This document shows, one piece after another, positions 18,008 to 25,670 of a stretch of 64,000 bases of DNA. Position 1 is the stretch's first letter, and the number at the start of each line of letters is the position of its first letter. Origin of the DNA: Planctomycetaceae bacterium (lineage in GTDB: Bacteria; Planctomycetota; Planctomycetia; Pirellulales; Pirellulaceae). Location: contig PAPJ01000038.1 of NCBI GenBank assembly GCA_002709045.1, forward strand, positions 1 through 64,000, in the 5' to 3' direction. The translations under genes were made by a program, and so were the position numbers. A model generated the notes under the pieces. The model was given only the letters and a program-made list of their open reading frames with translations. It ran no database searches and was not told where the DNA came from.

Positions 18008-18856
18008 CTACTGTGGAATTATGGCCAGCGCCCGTTGATCGCCGCAGATAAAATACCCGAGGGCATTATCCGCTGTATCGGTAATTAACCAGGTATTATT
18101 TTCATATGAATTTTGAATCCGTGTTGCGCCTGGTTCTATTTCGCCGTATGGTTTTAATTTACCGTCATACCCCACCCACACGAGTTTTACCTTTCTACGA
18201 CTCTTATTTTCAAATAAGACTTCAATGTTTTCACCGTTACCCGAACGCGGCGCGTCAGCAGCGTTCGGGTTGGTAATAAATTTAAGTTGCGTTTTGGGAG
18301 TTTCGGTGGGAGCATTGGGATCAGGGATTTCTATCATCGACAAATCCACCCCGAAAACTATCTTTAGATCGGGTTTTGATTCGCGCAAAGTCTCCATCGC
18401 TTGCAATGTAATTTTTGTTTTCCATACATAGAGATGCGTTAGAGAATCGAGTTGTTTCAAAGTTGAAATTGATTCATCGGTTACGTTTGTGCCAAAAAGA
18501 TTTAGATAATTGAGTTGATCAAGTTTACTTAAATACTGTAGTCCTGTGTCATCAATTTGCGTCAACTCAAGGTGAAGCTTCTTTAGTGAGGTAATTTCGC
18601 CCACATGCCTAAGGTTCTGATTTGATACGTTCGTGCGTTTCAGGTTAAGAACAACAACGGAGTCTAAGGCAGCAACATAGGCTAAATCCTGATCATTTAG
18701 ACTTCGTTTTCCAAGATTGAACGATACTTCATAGCCGCCGCGAACGTTACGTACTTGGCCTCCCGCCTTCTTGATAGCCTCAATGCTGTCACCAGTTTGT
18801 CCGATTGCTGTCAAAGGAGTCAGAAACGCTAAGGTAAGAGTGATTAACAACTTCAT
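18008..18856 (-). CDS. Secreted leucine-rich-repeat protein with C-terminal VHL-beta-like domain
   Basis: Protein of 282 aa. Start at 18856, where MKLLITLTLA opens a signal peptide ending near AIGQ; an upstream in-frame extension would overlap the previous gene. Residues about 66-170 are four to five leucine-rich repeats of the short bacterial type (LKKLHLELTQI, LNYLNLFGTNV). After a proline-rich linker, residues 210-282 resemble the beta domain of human VHL: VLFENKS, LVWVGYDG, KPYGEIEPG, NSYENNTWL. Positions matching VHL W88, Y98, S111 and W117 are kept (W227, Y237, S250, W256); H115 is Asn254. VHL-beta domains bind hydroxyproline in HIF; any ligand here is unknown. It follows a DUF1501 gene by 10 bp. 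Confidence 0.85.
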   Translation of the reverse strand: MKLLITLTLAFLTPLTAIGQTGDSIEAIKKAGGQVRNVRGGYEVSFNLGKRSLNDQDLAYVAALDSVVVLNLKRTNVSNQNLRHVGEITSLKKLHLELTQIDDTGLQYLSKLDQLNYLNLFGTNVTDESISTLKQLDSLTHLYVWKTKITLQAMETLRESKPDLKIVFGVDLSMIEIPDPNAPTETPKTQLKFITNPNAADAPRSGNGENIEVLFENKSRRKVKLVWVGYDGKLKPYGEIEPGATRIQNSYENNTWLITDTADNALGYFICGDQRALAIIPQ

Positions 18857-18866
18857 AGCAGAATCC

Positions 18867-20210
18867 CTAAAACAGAGGTAGCGGGTTTCCGTTGCAGATT
18901 TGAAACGGCCGATCAAATTGATCCTTGAGTTCCGAATGCGGGTTGATGCCCATTGCAGTTAATGCGGTTGCATGGAAGTCGCCCGGCGTACAGGGGTTTT
19001 CAAAAGGGCGAGCGCCGTTGGAATCACTACTTCCGTAAATCTGCCCACCCTGAATGCCACCTCCCGCCATGGCCATGGAATACACCGCAGGATAGTGATC
19101 CCGTCCCGCGTTATTGTTTATTTTTGGTGTGCGTCCAAAATCTGTAAGGAAAACAACGAGTGTTTCCTCGAGTAGGCCGCGCATTTCTAGATCGGTAAAT
19201 AACGCAGAGACACTTCTATCGAAAATAGGTAATAATCGATCTTTAAGTTTCTTGAAGTTGTCGCGATGAGTGTCCCAGTTTTCTCCGTTACCGCCTGCCA
19301 GATCTCCCGCTCCCGCACATACCTGAACGACTGGTACCCCTGCTTCGGTTAACCTCCGCGCCAGTAACATACTCTGACCGCCAATATGATCACCGTACAT
19401 TGCTCGGATTCTGGGATCTTCATTTTCAAGATCATAGGCTTCACGAACATCTGATCCTAAAAGCATGTCAGCCGCCATCTGCCTAAAGCGATCAAGTCGA
19501 TCATACTCCGTGGTCTGCCCGATAGTCCGTTCTAATTGCAGTTGTAAAATCTGTCGCTGCACGATCCGATCTTTATTTAAATTAAGTTTCAAATCAAGTT
19601 CCCGACTGGTGTACCGGGAAACGCCACTAAATGGCTTACCTGAAGGGGTCCGCATTAAAATCGGATCATAGTCGGAACCCAACCAACCACCATATTCCCC
19701 AGCCATAAGTGTCCCATTGTCGTACATGTTATAAGGAACACGTATTGCATTGGGCGTACCGGAATTAGGATCTTGAAAACGACCAACCAACGCCGCCAAT
19801 GATGGTGAATTCGTTCGATTCAGCGCCTTTACGCCCGGAGGCGGGGCATGACCGGTGATGCTGTGATACATCCCCTGTTGGTGCCCCCCCTGTTTATGGA
19901 ATAAACTTCTAACAATCGCCATTTTGTCTGCATGTTGTGACATTAAAGGCAGGTGTTCGGAAAATCTTACTCCCGAGACATTCGTTTGAATCGTGCTGAA
20001 TTCACCCCTTAACTCTGAAAGCGCTTCAGGTTTAGGATCCCACGATTCATAATGACTGATGCCACCCCAGCAATAAATTACGATACAACGTGTCGCATTG
20101 ATCGGGAGTGTAGCCTGAGCCTGCAGTTGCAACACCGTCGGAACCGTTAATCCGGCCGCTGCAACAGTACTCTGCAATATTTCCCGACGTGTATGCTTAA
20201 CCTTAAACAC
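18867..20210 (-). CDS. DUF1501 family protein, class B, with DFGRTP variant
   Basis: DUF1501 protein of 447 aa; the reading frame starts at a GTG (20208-20210) and no in-frame ATG lies nearby. HTRREILQS plus a hydrophobic run gives a Tat-type signal. Motifs: WGGISHYESWDPKP, GRDHYPAVYS, MAGGGIQGG. Two oddities: the normally invariant EFGRTP is DFGRTP, and GRDHW is GRDHY. Both changes are conservative but unique among the ten copies here. It heads a minus-strand run with the LRR-VHL gene and the SGNH gene. The 276-bp region upstream is shared with the divergent PSCyt gene at 20487. Function unknown. Confidence 0.91.
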   Translation of the reverse strand: MFKVKHTRREILQSTVAAAGLTVPTVLQLQAQATLPINATRCIVIYCWGGISHYESWDPKPEALSELRGEFSTIQTNVSGVRFSEHLPLMSQHADKMAIVRSLFHKQGGHQQGMYHSITGHAPPPGVKALNRTNSPSLAALVGRFQDPNSGTPNAIRVPYNMYDNGTLMAGEYGGWLGSDYDPILMRTPSGKPFSGVSRYTSRELDLKLNLNKDRIVQRQILQLQLERTIGQTTEYDRLDRFRQMAADMLLGSDVREAYDLENEDPRIRAMYGDHIGGQSMLLARRLTEAGVPVVQVCAGAGDLAGGNGENWDTHRDNFKKLKDRLLPIFDRSVSALFTDLEMRGLLEETLVVFLTDFGRTPKINNNAGRDHYPAVYSMAMAGGGIQGGQIYGSSDSNGARPFENPCTPGDFHATALTAMGINPHSELKDQFDRPFQICNGNPLPLF

Positions 20211-20486
20211 GCTGTAATTACTCGCTACTTAAGTTTATTCAAACTTGAAGGTTATTAATTAATAGTAAATTCGTCAACCGATACCTTTAATATATCGGAT
20301 AGAACTAAACTCACGTTGAATTCGAACGAATACCCACCATAAGTATTGGTCGGAATTCATAAAAACCCAACACGGACGTACAGCACACCATTTAAAGTGC
20401 GGTTTCCTGACATGGTTTGAATGGTCTTTAAATTACTGATTATCATTTAACCAATAATGCCCGGCTTGGCTTAAAATGAAGGCAGC

Positions 20487-23219
20487 ATGAAACCTGCAAT
20501 TACAAGATCGTTCGTACTGCTCGCGTTGTTCTCCAGCCTTACACTGACAGCGGAGGATTTTTCGCGTGCTCAACTGGAACACTTTGAAAGAACAATCCGG
20601 CCCGTCTTAGTTAAGCATTGTATTTCCTGCCACGGTCCACAGCGGCAGGAGGCCGATTTACGACTCGACTCCCGTGAAGCAATTCTTGCCGGAGGAACTA
20701 GAGGTCCGTCAGTAGACTTAACCGATAAATCAGCAGGCGTTCTCCTAAATGCGATAAGGTATCAGGGCGATCTTGAAATGCCGCCAGAAAAGCGCCTTTC
20801 AGATTCTGACATCAACAATTTTGCAAAATGGATTCGACAAGGGATCGCCTGGCCAGAACGTTTTGAACTCCCGTCCGATTTAGACCCGACAAATCATTGG
20901 GCATTTCAACCTATCGCAAACGCAACGATTCCCAATCTGACAGACACCGCTCTGGTGGAAACTTCGGTTGATCCCTTCATAATTAATCGGCTTGGTAAAC
21001 ACGGTCTACATCTCAATGCTCGCGCTGACAAAGCGACACTTGCTAGACGAATCTATCAGGATCTGACGGGATTACCCCCAACGGTGGAGCAACTCAACAC
21101 ATTTCTTAAAGATGAACGCCCAGACGCGTATAACATGCTTGTGGAAAGTGCGCTTGCAAGCCCTCAATTCGGCGTTCATTGGGCTCGGATGTGGATGGAT
21201 ATCGCGAGATACGCCGACAACAAGGGTTATATCTTCTATCTAAATAAAGAATTCAAATGGGCGTACACTTACCGCGAATATCTGATTGAAGCCTTTAACG
21301 AAGACCGCTCTTACCAAAGGATGATATTAGAACAATTAGCTGCTGATCAAATTGTGAACGAGGACTTACGGCCGCTGCGTGCGATGGGATTTGTAACACT
21401 CGGTGACTACTTCGTTAATAACAAATATGACATGATCGATGATCGTATCGACGTAATAACACGGGGTCTGATGGGTCTAACGGTTACGTGCGCACGTTGT
21501 CATGATCATAAATTTGATCCCATACCTACAGCAGATTATTACGGACTCTATGGCGTACTCGACAGTAGTCACGACCCGATTGTCCCTCCCCTATACGATA
21601 CTCCACCGAACACTAGCGAATATATCGAATTCAACAACAAGTTAAGTGTTAAGCAGAAGGCATTGGATGAGTTTGTAAGCTCAACTATTAATGCCTTAAA
21701 AGAGGACGGCAGGACACGAATCGCCGAATATCTTATTGCTGCCTATAACGAACGAAACAATCCGGATTCTGACAATTTCATGCTGTTGACCGATAAGGGG
21801 GCTCTTAATCCTCGAATGATACGTCGTTGGAAAAATCACCTCAAGGATGCACAGGCAAAGGATTCAGCAGTATGGGAGATCTGGAATGCATTTGCAGCAT
21901 TACCTGACGACGAATTTGAATCACGTGTAATGGAAACGTATCAGAACCTGAACATACGTAAAGATGACTTTAATTCTATCATCGCCGACTATGTGTTAGA
22001 GACTCAACCCTCTTCAATGCAGGAGATTGCACAACGCTACGAAAAGGCATTACTCTATGTAAAATCGAGTCTTAACTTACCGGGCATGGTTTGCGATGAA
22101 CCTGAAATACAGGAGATCATATCTTCAATGTATGGGCCTAGCGCACCGGCTGATATTCCAGTTAACATCGGCTTTGATTTTCTTGACCTATTTCCTGACA
22201 GAGCCACGCAGGCAGACTTCAAAAGGGTTCTAGAGGATGTCGAAAACTTTATTCGTAATGACGATGCCGCGCCACCACGTGCCTTAGTTCTAATTGACAA
22301 CGACTCGCCTACCGAGCCTTTTGTATTTAACCGCGGAAACCCAAATAATCGGGGCCCTTATGTCCCTCGTAAATTTTTGACGGTACTAGACCCTACAAAC
22401 AAACCATTTGCAAAAGGCAGCGGACGACTTGAATTGGCAAACCAGATCGCTAGTCCTTCCAATCCGCTTACTGCAAGAGTAATGGTCAATCGATTATGGG
22501 CACAGTTACTGGGTCAAGGTATCGTCGCCACCCCGAGTGATTTTGGATTACGTGGTGCCAAACCATCTCATCCCGAGTTGCTCGACCATCTGGCACAGTA
22601 TTTTATAGACCAACAATGGTCTATCAAGTCAGTTATACGGCTGATTGTTAATTCACATACCTATCAACAATCATCCGATACCATCAAACCTGCACCTGAT
22701 GTTGATCCCAGTAATGCCTTACTGTGGAAAGCCAATCGAAAACGACTTAGTTGGGAACAGACACGCGATTCGCTAATACATGCCACCGGTGAATTAGATG
22801 AAACACCAGCGGGCCAGTCTTTCGGCCTGCAAGCCACATGGATACCCCGTAGATCCGTTTTCAGTTATATAAATCGGCTTGACATTCCGACATTACTTCG
22901 AACCTTTGATTATCCCAGTCCAAATGCCAGTTCAGCAACTCGTTCGATGACGACGGTGCCACAACAAGCGTTATGGTTCTTTAATAATCCCTTTATCTCC
23001 GAAGTAACTACGAGAATCTCCCTGCGGAAGGACCTAACACAGCAGTCTGACGACGTACTAAAAGTGAGACGCCTATATGAGATTCTGTTTAGCCGGCAAC
23101 CCGATCCAACTGAGCTTAGTGCCATCCGGGCGTTCCTTTCTACTTCCGCCGACGATAGTAGGTTTCGCGACTTGATTCAGGTCTTATTGATGTCTAACGA
23201 ATTTATCTATGTGAATTGA
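20487..23219 (+). CDS. PSCyt1-PSCyt2(DUF1549)-PSD1(DUF1553) cytochrome
   Basis: Exported cytochrome of 910 aa, Sec signal about 1-22. PSCyt1 has heme site C45-ISC-H49, the LRLDSREAILAGG element and MPPEKRL. DUF1549 follows with ASPQFGVHW and CARCHDHKFDP (second heme site from C335). The stretch from about 390 to 570 is mainly helical and charged, without the beta-sandwich insert seen in the copies at 8177 and 31025. PSD1/DUF1553 has NPLTARVMVNRLW and ATPSDFGLRG and ends in NEFIYVN. Paired with the class A DUF1501 gene that starts 6 bp after its stop, so the two are almost certainly cotranscribed. The biochemical role is unproven. Confidence 0.93.
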   Translation: MKPAITRSFVLLALFSSLTLTAEDFSRAQLEHFERTIRPVLVKHCISCHGPQRQEADLRLDSREAILAGGTRGPSVDLTDKSAGVLLNAIRYQGDLEMPPEKRLSDSDINNFAKWIRQGIAWPERFELPSDLDPTNHWAFQPIANATIPNLTDTALVETSVDPFIINRLGKHGLHLNARADKATLARRIYQDLTGLPPTVEQLNTFLKDERPDAYNMLVESALASPQFGVHWARMWMDIARYADNKGYIFYLNKEFKWAYTYREYLIEAFNEDRSYQRMILEQLAADQIVNEDLRPLRAMGFVTLGDYFVNNKYDMIDDRIDVITRGLMGLTVTCARCHDHKFDPIPTADYYGLYGVLDSSHDPIVPPLYDTPPNTSEYIEFNNKLSVKQKALDEFVSSTINALKEDGRTRIAEYLIAAYNERNNPDSDNFMLLTDKGALNPRMIRRWKNHLKDAQAKDSAVWEIWNAFAALPDDEFESRVMETYQNLNIRKDDFNSIIADYVLETQPSSMQEIAQRYEKALLYVKSSLNLPGMVCDEPEIQEIISSMYGPSAPADIPVNIGFDFLDLFPDRATQADFKRVLEDVENFIRNDDAAPPRALVLIDNDSPTEPFVFNRGNPNNRGPYVPRKFLTVLDPTNKPFAKGSGRLELANQIASPSNPLTARVMVNRLWAQLLGQGIVATPSDFGLRGAKPSHPELLDHLAQYFIDQQWSIKSVIRLIVNSHTYQQSSDTIKPAPDVDPSNALLWKANRKRLSWEQTRDSLIHATGELDETPAGQSFGLQATWIPRRSVFSYINRLDIPTLLRTFDYPSPNASSATRSMTTVPQQALWFFNNPFISEVTTRISLRKDLTQQSDDVLKVRRLYEILFSRQPDPTELSAIRAFLSTSADDSRFRDLIQVLLMSNEFIYVN

Positions 23220-23225
23220 GAAACG

Positions 23226-24611
23226 ATGACACCACACTCTACCCTTTCGAATCGACGCGAACTACTTAAGCGTATTGGCATGGGAATGCCACTGCTGGGG
23301 CTAGCCAGCCTTTTGCAGCCCGATACGGCTAAAGCCAGTCCAGACAAGACGCCGCATTTCGCACCCCGCGCAAAGCATGTCGTTCATCTTTTCATGAACG
23401 GTGGTCCCAGTCAGGTAGATACGTTCGATCCCAAACCAATGCTGGAAAAATGGCATGGTAAGGATATTGGTAATCTTAATCTTCGCACGGAGCGTCGCAC
23501 CGGCGCTCCTATGAAATCGCCGTTCTCATTCAACCAATACGGCGAAAGTGGTATACCTGTCAGTGACTTGTTTCGACGAACTGCGAAACATGTCGACGAT
23601 ATGGCGATCATACGTTCAATGTACGCGGAGGTTCCCAATCACGAACCATCGTTAATGCTGATGAATTGTGGTGATATCCAGTTGCCGCGACCAAGCTTTG
23701 GATCCTGGGTAACTTACGGACTCGGAAGTGAAAATCAGAATCTACCTGGTTTTCTTGCCATGTGCCCGGGTGGCTATCCAATCGTTTCCACACGTAATTG
23801 GCGTAGTTCATTTTTGCCGGGCACTTATCAGGGGACATATCTTGATACAAAAAACACGGAACTCGATAAACTTTTGGAAAATATACGAAGTGACTCAACA
23901 GGGACTGAAAGGCAAACCAACCAACTGGAATTATTGACAACTTTGAATAAACACCATCTCGAAAAACATACCGCTGATCCGAAGTTGGAAGCGAGAATAC
24001 GTTCGTTTGAAATGGCATATCGAATGCAGCTTGAGGCTGCTGAGGCTTTTGATCTCGCACGAGAAACACAATACACATTGGATATGTACGGAGACACCGT
24101 TATTGGGAGGCAATTACTTCTAACACGACGACTGATCGAACGTGGCGTTCGCTTTATACAGGCCTGGAGTGGCGCTGGCCAACCATGGGATAATCACAGT
24201 GGTCTGGAAACCGCTCACAGAGATCTCGCTCAGCAATGGGACCAACCCATCGACGCATTTATTAGCGATCTCAAACAAAGAGGTTTATTTGATGAAACGC
24301 TCATCTTATGGGGCGGCGAATTCGGCCGAACGCCGGTGGCCGAGAAGCCAGCACTTAACGGACGTGATCATAATCATTATGGCTTCAGCGTTTGGCTCGC
24401 CGGTGGGGGGATAAAAGGTGGAGTGATACACGGAAGTACGGATGAATTTGGATTCAGAGCAATCGAATCTCCAACTTCCGTCCATGACTTACACGCCACC
24501 ATGCTACATCTACTTGGTCTCGACCATGAACGTCTTACCTTTCGATTTGCCGGACGCGACTTTCGTTTAACCGATGTTCACGGCAATCTGATCCAACAAG
24601 TGCTACAATAA
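23226..24611 (+). CDS. DUF1501 family protein, class A
   Basis: DUF1501 protein of 461 aa. SNRRELLKRIGMG plus a hydrophobic run resembles a Tat signal. Motifs: NGGPSQVDTFDPKP, HGKDIG, GGEFGRTP, GRDHNHYGF, LAGGGIKGG, closing LTDVHG. This is the clearest class A sequence in the window. GAG-rich bases precede the ATG, which lies just behind the PSCyt/PSD1 stop, suggesting coupled translation and a fixed ratio of the two products. Partner and order are the same as at 8177/10977 and 31025/34001. Function unknown; by superfamily it could be a metal-dependent phosphatase or sulfatase relative that lacks the sulfatase cysteine. Confidence 0.94.
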   Translation: MTPHSTLSNRRELLKRIGMGMPLLGLASLLQPDTAKASPDKTPHFAPRAKHVVHLFMNGGPSQVDTFDPKPMLEKWHGKDIGNLNLRTERRTGAPMKSPFSFNQYGESGIPVSDLFRRTAKHVDDMAIIRSMYAEVPNHEPSLMLMNCGDIQLPRPSFGSWVTYGLGSENQNLPGFLAMCPGGYPIVSTRNWRSSFLPGTYQGTYLDTKNTELDKLLENIRSDSTGTERQTNQLELLTTLNKHHLEKHTADPKLEARIRSFEMAYRMQLEAAEAFDLARETQYTLDMYGDTVIGRQLLLTRRLIERGVRFIQAWSGAGQPWDNHSGLETAHRDLAQQWDQPIDAFISDLKQRGLFDETLILWGGEFGRTPVAEKPALNGRDHNHYGFSVWLAGGGIKGGVIHGSTDEFGFRAIESPTSVHDLHATMLHLLGLDHERLTFRFAGRDFRLTDVHGNLIQQVLQ

Positions 24612-24710
24612 TCCAGCGGCACGCTTCCTCGATACGCAGACATTTCGTTGACGGGTACGTTAAATAACTTCTTTGCTTATTTCCTAAACAATCTTCGGAG
24701 GGATACACCT

Positions 24711-25592
24711 ATGAGCAACCGTCGTCAGTTTATCCAAAATACCACTGCCGGCTTGATGGCAATCCCGGTCAGCAATCGACTATTGGCGTCCCCTTGTATA
24801 CCTAAGGTGTCGGACGAGTTCCGAATCACGACAAGGTACCGCGTCGAAAAGAAAAATAGAATCCTGACCCGTTTCAAAACGGAAAACTGGATGGCCTCCG
24901 AAACTGCGATTATTATTTGTGACATGTGGCAGGAACATCCCTGTAAACTTGCTCAGTACCGTGCCGACCGAATGGCCCCCCGTATGAATCAGGTAGTCTC
25001 ATGGGCCAGGGATCATGGCGTCGCTATCATCCATGCACCCAGCGGCGGTATGCAACATTATGATAATACACCTTATCGACAACGGATAAAGACTGCGGTA
25101 ATGCACAAACCTCCTGTTCCCATACAATCATGGTGTTATCACAATTCCGACCATGAAGGAAAATGGCCGATTGTAGATGATGTACGACTTACGGAAGGCG
25201 CTGTAACCGGATGTGACGACCCGCAACCACGAGCACACAAAGACCACGACCGTCATCAAAACTCACATATCAAGATAATAGGGTATGATGGCGTAAGTGA
25301 TAATGGACAGGAAATCTTCAATTTCCTTGAGCAAGAAGGACGAAATAATATTGTCCTTATGGGTGTGCATACAAACATGTGTGTACTTGGGCGTCCCTTT
25401 GGAATTCGTCAGCAACATTACCTAGGTAAGAATGTAGTATTATGTCGGGATTTAACCGATGCGCTTTATGATCCGAGAGACCCACCTCATGTAAGCCATG
25501 CACGTGGTCTGGAGCTTGTAATTGAGCATATAGAGCAATATTGGTGTCCAACCATACTTGGCGGAGATCTTAAAGAGGCTGTTAAATCGTGA
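24711..25592 (+). CDS. Isochorismatase-family cysteine hydrolase with twin-arginine leader
   Basis: Protein of 293 aa. The start at 24711 is fixed by GGAGG at 24698-24702; the frame is open back to 24648. The N terminus SNRRQFIQNTTAG followed by a hydrophobic stretch looks like a Tat signal, unusual for this normally cytoplasmic family. The fold shows IIICDMWQEH (D71), HIKIIGYDG (K188) and TNMCVLG (C224), the usual Asp-Lys-Cys triad. Relatives hydrolyse isochorismate, nicotinamide, N-carbamoyl compounds or similar amides; the substrate here is open. It lies 99 bp after the DUF1501 gene and 78 bp before the PhoD-like gene, probably in the same transcript. Confidence 0.87.
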   Translation: MSNRRQFIQNTTAGLMAIPVSNRLLASPCIPKVSDEFRITTRYRVEKKNRILTRFKTENWMASETAIIICDMWQEHPCKLAQYRADRMAPRMNQVVSWARDHGVAIIHAPSGGMQHYDNTPYRQRIKTAVMHKPPVPIQSWCYHNSDHEGKWPIVDDVRLTEGAVTGCDDPQPRAHKDHDRHQNSHIKIIGYDGVSDNGQEIFNFLEQEGRNNIVLMGVHTNMCVLGRPFGIRQQHYLGKNVVLCRDLTDALYDPRDPPHVSHARGLELVIEHIEQYWCPTILGGDLKEAVKS

Positions 25593-25670
25593 TCTTGTTT
25601 CGCAGGACCGCCAGACGAAAAATGATAGTCGTAGTTTCCTATTTAAATGGTATTAAAAGCGAGTTTTAGC

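Noticed and set aside
20211..20486. Possible tRNA or small RNA in the 276-bp divergent gap
   Set aside because: No cloverleaf, no anticodon/T-arm pattern and no terminator-like hairpin could be found; best seen as a shared upstream region.
23608..24078. 156-codon minus-strand frame inside a DUF1501 gene
   Set aside because: The longest antisense frame with the overlapping gene clearly real; composition is unlike the neighbours and no motif is visible.
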